64,000 bases of DNA from Zasmidium citrigriseum (taxonomy: Eukaryota > Ascomycota > Dothideomycetes > Mycosphaerellales > Mycosphaerellaceae): contig NHNW01000003.1 of NCBI GenBank assembly GCA_002786025.1, positions 868,001-932,000 of the forward strand. The letters run 5' to 3'. Of the stretch, positions 35,087 to 46,723 are shown one piece after another. How positions within the stretch are numbered: position 1 is the first letter of the stretch; each line of letters opens with the position of its first letter. Position numbers and translations under genes: made by a program. A model generated the notes under the pieces. That model saw only the letters and a list, made by a program, of their open reading frames with translations. It ran no database searches and was not told the DNA's origin.

Positions 35087-35514
35087 GGTTGCTCCCTGGG
35101 ATAGCTCCGTCTAATCTCCGCCGGTTCGCGCTGGTGCTGGGTTACGCCTGGTCAGAGATGCCGCATGTCGAAGGCCTTGATGCTCAAATATAGCGAGTGG
35201 AATGAGATGGTATCATCATCGTGGAAGTGGTCTAGCAAACACGAAGGAGCGTGCCCAGAGACGCGATGTGTGATGCGCGCATCCGATGGAGCCGATTGTT
35301 GCTTCCTTCGACGTCGACATGTGGGGCCACGATTCGCTGTAGGCAAGTGGTATGCCGTAGTTCAATCCATCGATATCGATCTCACAATCTAACCTGTGGA
35401 TTCCATTTGAAGGCAGGATATACCCAATCCCCACGGATTACAACTGGATCCAAGCCATCGATCGGTGCAATGCAACGATCTCGAGAAACACTGCGAAACG
35501 GGGAATGAACCAAC
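35087..35514. other. upstream region of the LCCL gene
   Basis: Short overlapping frames only. No RNA gene or regulatory motif that I can support. Confidence 0.35.
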
Positions 35515-35815
35515 ACGTAAGTTAAGCGAGTAAGGCGAAGTAAGGGCAGAAGTAAGGGGGATGTAAGGGTAGAAGGTCTAGAAGTAAAGGGGGAAGTAAA
35601 AGGAGAAGTAAAGGGGGAAGTGAAGGGGGAAGTCAAGGTGGAAGTGAAGGGAAAGTAAAGGGAGAAGTAAAGGGAGAAGTAAAGGGAGAAGTAAAGGGAG
35701 AAGTAAAGCGAGAAGTAAAGCGAGAAGTAAAGCGAGAAGTAAAGCGAGAAGTAAAGCGAGAAGTGAAGCGAAAAGTAAAGCGAAAAGTAAAGCGGGAAGT
35801 GAAGTGTGTACGTAA
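35515..35815 (+). repeat. Purine-rich 12 bp minisatellite
   Basis: About 25 units of GAAGTAAAGSGA and variants; the plus strand is almost pure purine plus T. Unit variants form blocks (GGGGGAAGT, then AGGGAGAAGT, then AGCGAGAAGT), suggesting stepwise expansion. The long frames across it are artefacts of the repeat. Confidence 0.88.
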
Positions 35816-35979
35816 ACATTCATGATCTATGTATGCGGACATCTAGACCTATCAACTGCCGTATCTCAGATCTTCTCAACCACAAAGACAACACATGCGC
35901 TATGCCCAAGACTCCCAATTAAACCCCCCTTTTTTCGCTCGCGATGCCCCGTATGTATAGCCCAAAAACAATAGAACAA

Positions 35980-37998
35980 TCAGATGAACTTGAACCTCTT
36001 CGCAAGCGTAACGCAAGTGACTCCCAGGACAAGTACAACCCCGACAATACCGAACCACCATCCCAAGTTGGTGCCGTCTTGGCCAGGAACACGAACGTTC
36101 ATGCCAAAGAGACCGGCGATCAAATTCATGGGGACGAGAACGGTGGCCAGGACGGTGATCTTGCCAAGCAGCTCGTTAGCTCGCGAGCCTTGCTCGGTGT
36201 GTTGAAGGGTGATCTGCGTGAGGTGGTTGGTGTGGCTTCGGCTGAGCATCTTCTCAAAGTGGCCCAGATTGGACATCATCGTCACAATGTGGTCCTGAAC
36301 GTCAGAGAGGTAAAGGCCGACATCGCCACGCGGTGCCACTGAGTATGCTTCGTTGCACTTCTTTGCAAAAGACTTGATGACATCTGCCTTGCCGCCGATG
36401 AGGCGAGTCAAGGCCATGATCTTCTTGCGACATTCTCCAATCTGCTTCAACATATTCCGCGAGTCTTCGAAGCGCGCTGTGAAGACCGAGTCCTCGATGG
36501 CATCCGTCTCGATTTCGAGTTCTCGAAGGACGGGCCCGAAGGAGTCGACAATCTCGTCAATCAAGGCGTAACAGACCCAGTCTGCGGATAGGTTGACATA
36601 ATCCCGCAGACGCCCAATACGCTTCCGAACAGTGGCGGCGTGGTTGTTCTGGCAGAACGAGAAGGTAAGCAGTCCCTCGCGGAAGACGACGGCGTAGATG
36701 TTGATCGGCTCCAGGTAGTCATCGCTTGTCTTGTCGAGTGCGTAAAAGCTGCGGAAGCAGAGGAAGTAGTAGCTCTTGAACAGCTCGACCTTCTCGCGAG
36801 TCTCCTGTGTCGTGATGTCCTCTCTCGTCAGGGGATGGACCCGGAAAGCCGAGCAGACTGCAAAAATCTCCTCTTCCGAAGGGTTCAGCATGTCAAGCCA
36901 CCAAACACCACCCTCGGGTCCCAGCTCGAAGAGGTCTCGGAAGCTCTCGCCAGGCATCAGTAGGCCACCAAGCTCCGGGGCGTGGATCGTCTCGTCAATC
37001 TCGGAAGAGAAAAACGTCCATCGGTTGATCTGCTCAGAGTTGCTCGGGATCCGGCGAAGCACGTCCTCCGAGTCCTCGCTGTCTCCAGTCTTCTCATCGT
37101 CAGTCTGATTGCCCATGCCGTGCTTGTCCATGTCCGGGAAGTAACCTTGGGATTGGCTGTTGAAGACCCTCTGCTGTTCATTCTGCTTCGTGAAATGCGG
37201 CATGAAGGGGTGAGCAACAGGCGTCTTCGTATGAGTCTGCGACACAAACTCCTCCAGATCCTCGTAGTCAATAGTGTACGTGTTCGGCGGCTCCTCTGGA
37301 GGAAAGCAGACGTCGTCTTCCACCGAGCTACGTCTGGACGCCGCGTCAGATCGCAAAGGGGGAGCAAGAACAGACGCATTCTCCTCGCCAAACGTGGGCC
37401 TCCGTCGTGGGTGAGTACGATGCGTGGCGTTCGAGTTCGTCCTATGCAGCGACAATTTCTCCACGGATACGGCCTTGCTGTTGACGGTTCCAGATCGTCC
37501 CCTCTTCGCAGGAGCGAAAGCATCCACGGAGTTTGGTGGCGAAGTCGATCGATCAGAGCTCTGCGAATGGATTGACTCGGCATCTCCCTCCTTTCGCGGG
37601 TGCATTGGTCGGCGCAGCTGTGTGCGTCTCGGAGCAACGGGGCTTGCAGAACCCCCAGTCTCGCGCCTCTCCTTATGCCAATCCTCATCGGCGGAGCGCA
37701 GTCTCCCAGAGCGGGCCGAGTTCTTGCTCTTGATACTCGCTCCATCATCGATAGCTTGCTCGTAGAAATCCCGCACCTGCGATCCGTGCGATGCTGGATG
37801 GTCCATTGGTGGCACGTTCAAGGTCGGTCGCTGCGGTCTCTCGCCGTCCACGAGACTGGCCAGAGTCCCGCGACGTCCTTGCATCTGCGCGTCATTGAGT
37901 GGTGGTAGGCTCTCGGCCTGGAAGCGGTGGTCGTCCAGATCAGGCTCCGGGGTGGAGTATCTGGTCTGCGACCTCTCCGATCGGGGAGTGAATGACAT
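35980..37998 (-). CDS. CorA-family magnesium transporter (Mnr2/Alr-like)
   Basis: The 672-residue protein has a long basic, Ser-rich cytosolic N-terminus (about 1-290) and the CorA soluble domain. RVHPLTREDITTQETREKVELF is partly visible, with YALIDEIVDSFGPVL and ELLGKITVLATVLVPM. Two C-terminal membrane helices follow, with the diagnostic GMN motif (LFGMNVRVPG, about residue 633) after the first. It carries Mg2+ (and possibly other divalent ions) across the plasma or vacuolar membrane. The extended N-terminus is typical of the fungal Mnr2/Alr subgroup rather than mitochondrial Mrs2. Which membrane it serves cannot be read from sequence. The start is the first ATG and no intron is needed. Confidence 0.93.
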   Translation of the reverse strand: MSFTPRSERSQTRYSTPEPDLDDHRFQAESLPPLNDAQMQGRRGTLASLVDGERPQRPTLNVPPMDHPASHGSQVRDFYEQAIDDGASIKSKNSARSGRLRSADEDWHKERRETGGSASPVAPRRTQLRRPMHPRKEGDAESIHSQSSDRSTSPPNSVDAFAPAKRGRSGTVNSKAVSVEKLSLHRTNSNATHRTHPRRRPTFGEENASVLAPPLRSDAASRRSSVEDDVCFPPEEPPNTYTIDYEDLEEFVSQTHTKTPVAHPFMPHFTKQNEQQRVFNSQSQGYFPDMDKHGMGNQTDDEKTGDSEDSEDVLRRIPSNSEQINRWTFFSSEIDETIHAPELGGLLMPGESFRDLFELGPEGGVWWLDMLNPSEEEIFAVCSAFRVHPLTREDITTQETREKVELFKSYYFLCFRSFYALDKTSDDYLEPINIYAVVFREGLLTFSFCQNNHAATVRKRIGRLRDYVNLSADWVCYALIDEIVDSFGPVLRELEIETDAIEDSVFTARFEDSRNMLKQIGECRKKIMALTRLIGGKADVIKSFAKKCNEAYSVAPRGDVGLYLSDVQDHIVTMMSNLGHFEKMLSRSHTNHLTQITLQHTEQGSRANELLGKITVLATVLVPMNLIAGLFGMNVRVPGQDGTNLGWWFGIVGVVLVLGVTCVTLAKRFKFI

Positions 37999-38959
37999 TG
38001 CGCCGGTATTGCCGTCTACGATGTATAATCCCCAGCTTTCTCGACAACGGTTGAGAGCGTGACAAGCTCTCCGATGGCTTAAAACCGTGTGCTCTCGCGG
38101 GGATGACGCTCTCGCAGCCTTTCTCTAGGCCTGCACTTAACCCATCGGTTATGAACAATACTTCTTCGCGCTGTGTCGCAGTCGGTCCAATTATGGCGGC
38201 TGCTTGATATCGCCTCCGACGAACCAGAAAGGTCCGAGCAGAGGTCGGACGTGGGAGAACTGGAGAACTTGGAGTCCCGCCAACTTGGTGGTGTTGATGA
38301 TGATGTCGCGATCGCCGCGACGGTGGAACACGGGCGTGTGGTGCGAGGCGGTGGAAAATGCCTCAGATGTGGCTGCCAGCTTCGGGTGGCAGTCGTCGTC
38401 GGGTGCGTTGAGGAGGTCGGATAGTCAACAGTGGGACATTGGTTATGTTCAGCGACGGTATCGAGGTGGTGGAATGGTTTCGGGGACAGGGTGGCGTGGG
38501 TGGGTGTGGTGTGGAAACGAGCAGAGGCCGTTGGGGAAGAAAGAGGAAAGAAACAAGAGAAACTTCAAGGACGCCGTCCTCCTTAGCCGCGCTTCACGTG
38601 CACGGGCGGGCCAGATCTGTTGGCGCCCAATCGAGTGCCACGCTTTCAGCATCGTGCACGAGCTGGTGAATCGGACACCGGAAAGCCCATGAGAAGAGTC
38701 ATACCAAGACGCCGCATCAACTGCCCAGATCCATGCCAATCTCCGACACATGCTGCTGATTCCTCGTGCAACACAGCGGAATCACTCGCATTCGATGCCG
38801 ATGGAGTGACGTTTCGCTTGTGCTTTTAGTGTGAAGCTTGGCTAAGTTTGCCCGCTTGCCCCAGCTCTGGTGCTGCAGCCGGCGAGATCCACTCTCAGGA
38901 ACACCTTGCTATACTAATCGCATACCAACAGTTCCCAAGCGAACGACCAACACTCAGCC
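37999..38959. other. intergenic region between divergent CorA and SPC1 genes
   Basis: About 960 bp serving as a likely shared promoter. Frames of up to 162 codons lie on both strands without domain content. A pure ACACGGGCGTGTGG-type patch near 38330 and CACGTG at 38596 may be regulatory, but that is guesswork. Confidence 0.35.
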
Positions 38960-39334
38960 ATGGACGCCATTATCGAGCAAGCGAGGACCATATACGAGGG
39001 GGAGATTGTACGTTGTGTTCATACCACCTTCCAACATGTGACATCCTGCTGACACCTGGCATCACAGGACTTCGAAGGTCAACGACTCGCCGAGTACATC
39101 ACCTATGGGCTGCTCTCCGTAGCCGGCGCGATCGCCTTCCTGGTCGGCTTCTCCACCCAAGACATCTACCAAACCCTCTACATCGGCCTCGGCGGCACCG
39201 CTCTCACATTCCTCATCGTCGTCCCGCCATGGCCGTTCTTCAACAAGCACCCACAGCCCTTCCTACCACCCAAGACAACGAATTCAGCATTGCAGGGCAT
39301 TAGTATTGAGGTTGATGGAAAGAAAGTGAGCTGA
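38960..39334 (+). CDS. SPC1: Signal peptidase complex subunit 1 (two exons)
   Basis: Exon 1 is 38960-39007 and exon 2 is 39068-39334; the 60 bp intron starts GTACGT and ends ATCACAG. The joined frame gives 104 residues. The fold is short N-terminal, cytosolic IDFEGQRLAEYI (the conserved family opening), two membrane helices (GLLSVAGAIAFLVGF and YIGLGGTALTFLIVV) and a short tail with WPFFNKHPQPFLPP. This matches the SPC12/SPCS1 family, an accessory subunit of the ER signal peptidase. The tiny first exon ends exactly before the conserved DFEG motif, which supports the splice. Confidence 0.9.
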
Positions 39335-39698
39335 GTAGGAAATGATATCAAGCATGGAGTCTGGCGTTCAAGGAGGCAAGCAATCCCCAACGTTGTCACG
39401 AAGGACGAGGGTGCAACAAGCCCTTCAAGCGCTTGGTGTCTTGTAGACGTGCGGGGATAGGAGAGTCAGAATTGAAACTGATCTCAAAGATCAATATCTC
39501 TGCTTCTGCATAGCCACTCTGGGCCACCAGCTATGCTAACCGCAACTTCTGTGCTGCGCGACTTTCCTGAGAACGCTTTTCTCATATCATGACCCATCGT
39601 ATCATAAGGCTCAGCGCCATGCAAATGCTCTTGTGAAGTGTCCCACCTGCGCCGACTCCGTGTCCGTATACCATGCTTTCCCCATGTCCTTTCCCTCT
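39335..39698. other. intergenic region between convergent genes
   Basis: A 364 bp gap between the 3' ends of SPC1 and RBX1, with no gene. It contains CTTCAAGCGCTTGG at 39425, similar to the 3'-flank motif noted elsewhere. Confidence 0.35.
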
Positions 39699-40155
<457 letters not shown>

Positions 40156-40906
40156 GTTGTGCGATGTGTGTGATTAATGGAAGGTCGGTAGTGTATGTGT
40201 CGGTCGGTGACGAGTCGTTTCAAGAGGTGGATTTGCAGAAGTGTCGGGTGTTTGGGTTGAAGGCTCCAGCTGCAGTCACTTGCGAGCCTGAGGGTTCAAA
40301 TCGATAAGCGCACGGACGCAAGGTTGCCTTAGCAGCAGCAAACATCCCACCTTTGGACCTTCACTCAAGACACTGAACATGTGATCAAAATGCTAATCAA
40401 GCATTGTATTGAAAATTATAGTCACATGTAATCTGTGTCTTCACCGATTATACATATGAAGCTCTCTTCCGTTGCAACACTTGAAAGTCGAAGCTACTAG
40501 ATCCGGTTTATCTCTCGATGCGAGCATATGACTCTTGAGCTCGTGAAGGTCTTCTCAACAGTAGGTTTGCACGCTTGTCAATAGACCCGGATATCGATGA
40601 GGAACATCGAGCGTAGTCTGAACATAAACATGTGATTCTGCACATGACAGTGCCATGATGATAAAAAGTGCAAGCTTGCTGTCAGAAACTCCTTGATGGT
40701 GTGATACGTAAGAAGACACGAAGGAGAAAAGCCCACAGTTCCCATCCACTCCACAGTCCATTCAGACACACAACAGACCGCCGCATAACGCCTTTCCGTA
40801 ACCTCGTGCGCACAGGCTTGCACAGCTCACGTCATCCGTGACTTGTCGCCTGCAGGGCGCGACCTTGGGTATCCTTTTGCATATGAGAGAAAGTGGTGTC
40901 GAGGGC
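40156..40906. other. intergenic region
   Basis: This is the RBX1 promoter and H2A.Z 3' flank. AT-rich stretches (for example TGTATTGAAAATTATAGTCAC near 40405) look like UTR sequence. No gene seen. Confidence 0.35.
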
Positions 40907-41600
40907 TTATGCCTCGAGCTTCTTTCCCTTCTTCTGCTCCACCTTGAGGAGAAGAGCCCTGTTGATATGTGGGAGGACACCACCGAAGGCGATAGTGGCG
41001 CGGATGAGAGTGTCCAGCTCCTCGTCTCCGCGGATGGCAAGCTGGAGATGGCGGGGAGTGATACGCTTGACCTTGAGATCTTTGGCGGCGTTTCCGGCAA
41101 GCTCGAGGACTTCGGCAGTCAGGTACTCGAGAACGGCAGTGACATAGACGGCAGCCTTAGCACCGACACGCATCTTGTTCTGCGTCTGCGACTTGAGGAA
41201 ACGCTTGACACGACCGCATGGGAACTGCAAAGCCGCAAGTCAGTACAGATCATCTCTTTGTTGTTTTTGAAGTCGCGTCATGGTTGGGCGCTCTCCGAGC
41301 ATCACCAAGGGCTGGTAGGCTGCGTTGCTGGCAAGTTTCGCTGCCCATTCATGCGACCGAGTCACGGAATGTAGTTTGCGACGCGCCAGCCTCGGCGAGC
41401 TCGCTGCCCTCGATAACACGCTGAAAGTGGCTCGAGACATACCTGGAGACCAGCCTTGGCCGAGTGAGACTTCTGAGTCTTTCCAGAGTCCGCGCCGCCC
41501 GCCTTTCCGCCGGTCTTGCCACCGGTCTTTCCTGTCCAACTGTCAGAAACCAGCGCTCTGTGTCATGCTCGCGCCGTCTCGTACCCTTTCCTCCTGCCAT
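40907..41600 (-). CDS. HTZ1: Histone variant H2A.Z (three exons)
   Basis: The minus-strand exons are 41600-41585, 41531-41443 and 41224-40907, with introns of 53 and 218 bp, giving 140 residues. The product has the Gly/Lys-rich N-terminal tail, then [19 protein letters not shown] and [20 protein letters not shown], followed by [20 protein letters not shown] and [22 protein letters not shown] and the absence of an SQE tail mark H2A.Z rather than canonical H2A. It replaces H2A in nucleosomes flanking promoters. The 16-base first exon encodes only MAGGK plus one base, a small exon that simple ORF finders miss. The larger second intron may hold regulatory sequence. Confidence 0.96.
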
Positions 41601-41775
41601 TGCTGCGGCGGATAGTCCTGTTGCTTCGTATGAATTCGCTAAGCTCTTGCTGAGGTTGTGGGAGCGTTCCGAGTCGACGCGCTTTGTTGTTGATGAGTTG
41701 CGCGAGGTTGGTGTGGTGTTGTGAGTTGGAGAAAGCGCGCGTCCAGCCTAGACTGTGGAAAGTTTGGCGGGACGC

Positions 41776-42324
41776 TTAGCCTGATTGGACGGCGAGATAT
41801 GTGCCTAGGGCCCGTGCGAGCTTCGGATCGTTGGGAGGGCAAGTCGACGGCGACGATGGCGATGGGGTTTGTCGGCGTAGTAGATAGGTTGACTTGTACT
41901 CCAGGTGCGTAAGGGTCTGCAAACATCGTTAGGGTTGTTCGACGTTTCCATCGAAAGGACAAAGAGCATATACTCACCAAGTTGACCAGTAGATCCAATG
42001 CCAAGGCTGGAGGTCAGCTATGGGGGTAGAATAGAGAAGGGGATATTCAGACAACGAAAGGGACAGAATAAATCTTTGCGGGGACGGATGAGTAAGAATT
42101 GAGGACAGATAGATATAGGGAGTTGAACAAACCATGAGACTGGATGATGGAGCCGGTATGCCTGCCTGGAGCAGTCTTCAGTGTGCTTTCGGTCTGGGCC
42201 TGTGACTGCTCTTCGTTAGCCCAAAATCGCCGAGAACGTGTCGAGAGGCTGTCAGACTTACCAGCGTCCTGTAGCCATCTATCAGGCCGGGCTTCTGCCT
42301 CTCCCCGAAGACTGCTTGGTCCAT
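41776..42324 (-). CDS. Small unrecognised protein, four exons
   Basis: Proposed minus-strand exons are 42324-42262, 42205-42133, 42006-41978 and 41916-41776, giving 101 residues. Introns begin GTAAGT, GTTTGT and GTGAGT and end in AG, and the frame stays open across all joins (phases 0, 1, 0). The product starts MDQAVFGERQKPGLIDGY and contains a helical middle (ALALDLLVNLTLTHLEY) and a Pro/Ser-rich tail. I do not recognise the family. A Met 18 codons further upstream (42378) is possible. It is on the same strand as H2A.Z and directly upstream of it. The consistent splicing is the main evidence that it is a gene. Confidence 0.55.
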
Positions 42325-42362
42325 TGGCAGCGATATCTGGCTCGGGCTCTCCCAGACTGGGC

Positions 42363-43133
42363 TCAAACGAGTAGGCAAGATGGCTGGAGTTGAGGTCTCA
42401 ATAGAGCCCGCCAGCGAGCTTCAATATTCATGAAGCTCGATACAGCGGTAGTCGCCATGGTGGTCTCCCGATTCATCGGCTTTTGAGGCCTGATATCGGA
42501 AATGCTGATGATGTTATGGTCTTTCTTCCAGTTGGTATCCTCTTCGTCTATGCCAGCAATTGTAACAGCGCTAGACTTGAAATGGGGGCTTTTGGCGAGA
42601 GCGGAAGAGGCCGATACCAGGCCCTCTAACTCAACTTCGCCTGCTGAGTGTTCCTCTCTTGCATATCTTTTGCTGTTACTGTTGGTCAGGAAGTTTGTGT
42701 ACAAGCCATGAGTGAAGGCTCTGTGTGGAGCATAACCCGCCAGGTCTCTGGTCGCTGCTGGAGACGACCCTGAGTGCTGCGTGGCAGACGTGAAGGACTG
42801 TTGCAGCTTCCCTTCGATGATGAGAGACTGGCCGCCGTCATGATGGCGATGGCGGGAGCGATAGCATGGGGAGCGTGAGGAGGGGAAAGAGATGTGGTGG
42901 AAGTGCTTGGACTGGCGGAAGAAGTGCGACAGCCAGGCCGCCCTTCCACTTACCGTTGATCTGACCGTGAGAAGAAGCTGATGCTTTTGGATTGTGTTCT
43001 CATACCCTGTCTCTAATGCTGACGATGATCTCCGGCGTGCTTTGGGTGTGTTGGTTGGATGTCGAGGTCGTTGTCGAGAAGTGGTCTCGAAGCAAGAGCT
43101 CAAAGAAAGCCGACGGACATGGCTTGGCACCAC
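42363..43133 (-). CDS. Hypothetical protein, doubtful
   Basis: An open frame of 256 codons without recognisable domain. Composition is Ser/Arg/His-rich in the first half; the second half (GEVELEGLVSASSALAKSP, TIAGIDEEDTNWKKDHNI) looks more protein-like. It could be a real gene with unrecognised introns, or a chance frame in GC-rich DNA. Its 3' end lies only 39 bases from the start of the four-exon gene. Confidence 0.28.
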   Translation of the reverse strand: MVPSHVRRLSLSSCFETTSRQRPRHPTNTPKARRRSSSALETGYENTIQKHQLLLTVRSTVSGRAAWLSHFFRQSKHFHHISFPSSRSPCYRSRHRHHDGGQSLIIEGKLQQSFTSATQHSGSSPAATRDLAGYAPHRAFTHGLYTNFLTNSNSKRYAREEHSAGEVELEGLVSASSALAKSPHFKSSAVTIAGIDEEDTNWKKDHNIISISDIRPQKPMNRETTMATTAVSSFMNIEARWRALLRPQLQPSCLLV

Positions 43134-45502
43134 CGCTCCGCCGCCGACGACACTTCTACGAGCCTCCCACTACCTCCTTTGATGCTTTACGACCTCGAGT
43201 TCGATCACGACTCCCTCCTCTGTCTCCCTGATTCCATGTTCCGTTGCGTGACGATCGAAAAACCAGCGGGCCCGAGAACGACCTACCTCTCCCATCCTCC
43301 ACCCTCGCATCTGCCAGTGTCTCGTGGTCTAGCTCTGGCCTAGCAAGCCACGACAGCACCGCCAGGTGGTATAGAGAGGCCTTCCTCCTGGATAAGAGCC
43401 AGAGTGTCTGATTCTGGAAGACCAGAACAATGATCGTGGGTGCGGACACGGCTGACTGCCGCCGGACGGCTACCTGCGTCCTTGGATACCGACGCTGGGA
43501 AGAAGCTTTTGGATTGATCGAACGTGACTGGGAGACCATGACATCTTGCGAAAAGAAATAGGAGATACGAGAGATCCTCAAGGCTGGCTCAATGATCGGC
43601 TGGAGGGCATCCTGTATGCGGCCACCACCACACTGGCTTCTTGCTGCACTCACAAGCTCGTTCGTCAGTGCCTGCCAATGGTCACGGCGTGCTTGGGCTT
43701 GAAAGATTGGGATCGGACTGGGACGCTAGGGCTCGTACCACCCTCACAGGTTCATAGACCGGGACAGAGCGTGCTGTATCCAGTCGTGATCGGGGCTTTA
43801 GATAACATCGCCCGCAGGTATTCGAAGACAAGGTTCCAAGTCCCAGGTGCTGCTCGCAACTTTGATCGTTCGCCAGTACGACGGAGTCCGGCTCTCCTAC
43901 CAGCTCGATGGATTCCGGATCCTTGGTAGCGATCTCATCCGGCAGAGGACATGGTATGAAAAGCCCTTGATACCCGCATCGAGGACCTGGGATCGCGCTC
44001 TGTTCAATTCAACAGGACCTCGCCTCTAACATCTGGATATACCGCCGAAGAGCTGATACGGACCCTGGATCGCGGAGCTCTATGACCGATTCCAGCGGTA
44101 CGGGATTGAAGACAGTCTTCTAGTCAGCCCAGCTTTGCACACATCTTCAGGTAAGCTACGATGGTACTTCATGGCTTGATCAAGTTTGGAGGCCAGGCAT
44201 GGCAACTGGGATCCTTGTTCCCAGACCAATTAGATGGCCATGGCACAGAGGTCCATGATGACTTGGACGCTATGATTCCAGGAGGGGCAACGACTGGATC
44301 AATGTGGCTTGTCAAGACGTTGAGGAGCGCCAGGCCGTCCGCAGCGTTATTCGCTTCAGAGAAGCGCATGGCCAATCATTCAGGATCACTCAATGGTGGC
44401 TCGATATGAACAACCTCAGAGGACGGCAAGTCCTGGCCTGTGGTCTTGGAGCACCTGGTGCCGCGTCGTTGGTCTAGATTGAACAGGAGCCATCGTTTTT
44501 GCCATCAACCTTGCGAACATGAACGGCATGACATCCAGCTACTGTGGGGTATGCCGGCGAATCAACAACGGGATCAGTTCCCGGACTAAGAATCTTCGCC
44601 TGTGTAGCCAGGCAGAGGGACCGGAACAACGATTGCCGATCAAGACGATGTCCAGTGCTCAAGATCCAGCGCCTGTCCTCCTGGTCATATTCCTGCCATT
44701 GAAGTCCGGAAAATCGACGACAGCTGTTTCATCGTGATGGGCCGATAGGAGGCTTCAGGGACAGACCCTCCAGTCATCTAAGATCTCTTTTCTGGCGACT
44801 CAAATGGCGAATGACTCCCAGGGAACGGCAAATCAGTTCTGTCCTGTATCCAGTGGCTTCTGAAAAGCCTGACGCTTTGGGCCCGGTATCCTTGTTTAGC
44901 TGGCCACTTCGAATTGTTTTTCTGCACAGGAGAAGTATTGTCCGCCTTTGTAGGAGCTCATTGCCACTATTGGGGAATCCGCATCGCTCTCTTCTTTCTG
45001 TGTGCTCTGAACGCATCGGTTGCACAGCACTCAGGTCTCTCTTCCATCGCTGTGTCGCCACCCATGCTTTCCAGTCTTCCGATGGAGCTGAAGCTTGCGA
45101 GTGCTATGCGTGGGAACGAGTTGGGGGTAATCGGCGCCATCGGCGCTCGGCTGCTGCTGGCCTTCTCGCGGTTGTGGAATGATCTGATGGCGGTATCTTC
45201 GCGATTTCTTCCGCTGAAACTGGATCAGCTCTCTCCCGACGAGTACAGGCATCCAAGCTTTTCGAAGGCTCGCTGGACGATCAATCGGTGTCAACTAGCT
45301 GCGGGATCCATGTTGCTGGGAACATCTTTCAATTCGAGCGCAAGAACGAGGGTAAGGCCGTGTGATGCATGGCTTCCATTCGATCGCGCTGTGGAAGTGG
45401 AGGCGGGCTGCAGACTGGCTGCAATGCGGGCTTTGTGCCTGTTTGAGCAGTAAGTAACAACAGTGCAGAAGGAGGATGAGATGGATTCGATTCTCAGGGC
45501 TA
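43134..45502. other. gene-poor region
   Basis: About 2.4 kb with many overlapping frames of 60-179 codons on both strands and none convincing. The longest (44914-45453 plus, 43156-43653 minus) lack domains and typical codon usage. Base usage is normal, so this is not a RIP island. It may hold decayed genes or a non-coding transcript; I see no positive evidence for either. Confidence 0.35.
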
Positions 45503-46111
45503 TTATCGCGAGGTCCTCCGGCCAGCAAGTGAGCGGACTGCCGCTCTCAAGCGGCTTGCATTCGGCCTCCTCGCCTCAGGTCTTTCTGCCTCCTCCTCCC
45601 GCTCCAGCATCACCAAAACAATACTCCTCACATCACGCGCCGCCCGCACGCACTTGTCCAACTCCTTCCAAATCCTCGCCTTGGGGTCCTTCAGGATCAC
45701 CCTCTCCGTCCGTCGCCGGCCTTCGTACTCAACTGCCAGTCTCCGAGCGCCCTGCCCAACGCCCAGCCGCATCTCCACTTCCTCCACCCGTACATCTGCT
45801 ATCCTGACCGCAAACTGCTCATCTTGCCGCCGCAGGATCACCCTTTTCGCGTAGCAGGGCAGGAGATAGTACTCGTCCTCTGCGGTTTCGAGAACGGCAC
45901 GGTCGTAGCCAAGGAAGGGGAGGATGCGGAAGTGGATTTGGGTATCGCCCTGGCGTTGGACGGCATCGGCGAAGACGGGAGAGTTTGTTGAGCTTCTCAG
46001 GGACACCAGGCTGGGATTGATCTCGTCGCCGCGCACGAAGTTCAAGGTTGAGAAGGAATATTGCGAGGAGGCGCTTCTAGGGGTTCCAGGGATTTCAGGG
46101 GCTTCTGACAT
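45503..46111 (-). CDS. Hypothetical protein, basic C-terminus
   Basis: The 202-residue frame starts at the ATG at 46111 (MSEAPEIPGTPRSASSQYSF). I prefer this start because the 55 codons upstream of it look like leader sequence (TIVTITP etc.). The middle has alternating strand-like segments (IHFRILPFLGYDRAVLE, EYYLLPCYAKRVILRRQDE, FAVRIADVRVEEVEMRL), then EYEGRRRTERVILKDPKARIWK. The end is helical and Arg/Glu-rich. No family recognised. It is divergent from the 138-residue gene, with 612 bp between starts. Confidence 0.6.
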   Translation of the reverse strand: MSEAPEIPGTPRSASSQYSFSTLNFVRGDEINPSLVSLRSSTNSPVFADAVQRQGDTQIHFRILPFLGYDRAVLETAEDEYYLLPCYAKRVILRRQDEQFAVRIADVRVEEVEMRLGVGQGARRLAVEYEGRRRTERVILKDPKARIWKELDKCVRAARDVRSIVLVMLEREEEAERPEARRPNASRLRAAVRSLAGRRTSR

Positions 46112-46723
46112 TGGAGTGATAGTGACGATAACGGGTGTGAAAGAGGCAAAGAAAGGGAACGTGGAAAGCAGCAGCAGCTTTGCGGCCTTGTTTGATGCAT
46201 CGCATTGGGGAAATCGCGATCTCTTTGCTATGGACTTCTGCTGGAGCAAACCGGGCCATGGCAAGCGATCCGCCACGATCAGGCTTGGAAACCGTTCTTC
46301 AAATTAACGCAAACCCTCCCAGAACCATATGACAATCTGTCAAATGCGGTCATGCCGCGGCCAACTCAGCTCCAATGCCAATCAAACGATCGTCTCCGCC
46401 GGGGCTTCACGAGTACATCCAGGCTTGTAGATTGGGAGGCTGCGGACCAGAAGACCCAATAAACATAGCACAACGAGATTGGCCTCTCGAAGTCTTCGAT
46501 TGCTGCACCAGTTGTTGCGACCCAAATGGCCTATGGCGTCAGTTCGAGCTCAGCGGCGAGGACTACACTGCTGATCACAGCATTTTGCGGCTATTTAAAC
46601 AACTTTCAAAGAAGGAGCCTACTTTTCTCCAGAGTTGGCTCTCATTGACCACTTCGCTCCAGCACAACGACTCTCGAACGACGTTACTACGAACCGCAAC
46701 TACACACAAGCGAGTCTCGCACG
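46112..46723. other. divergent promoter region
   Basis: The gap between two head-to-head genes. A 163-codon plus frame crosses it without recognisable content. No other feature seen. Confidence 0.35.

Noticed and set aside
35382..35842. Three overlapping minus-strand ORFs across the purine array
   Set aside because: All are readings of the same 12 bp repeat in three frames.
43156..43653. 165-codon minus ORF as a gene
   Set aside because: Composition is partly protein-like, but no domain, start context or splice evidence. Left in the gene-poor region entry.
44914..45453. 179-codon plus ORF
   Set aside because: Starts with a Cys/Trp-rich, irregular sequence without family features; neighbouring frames are equally long.
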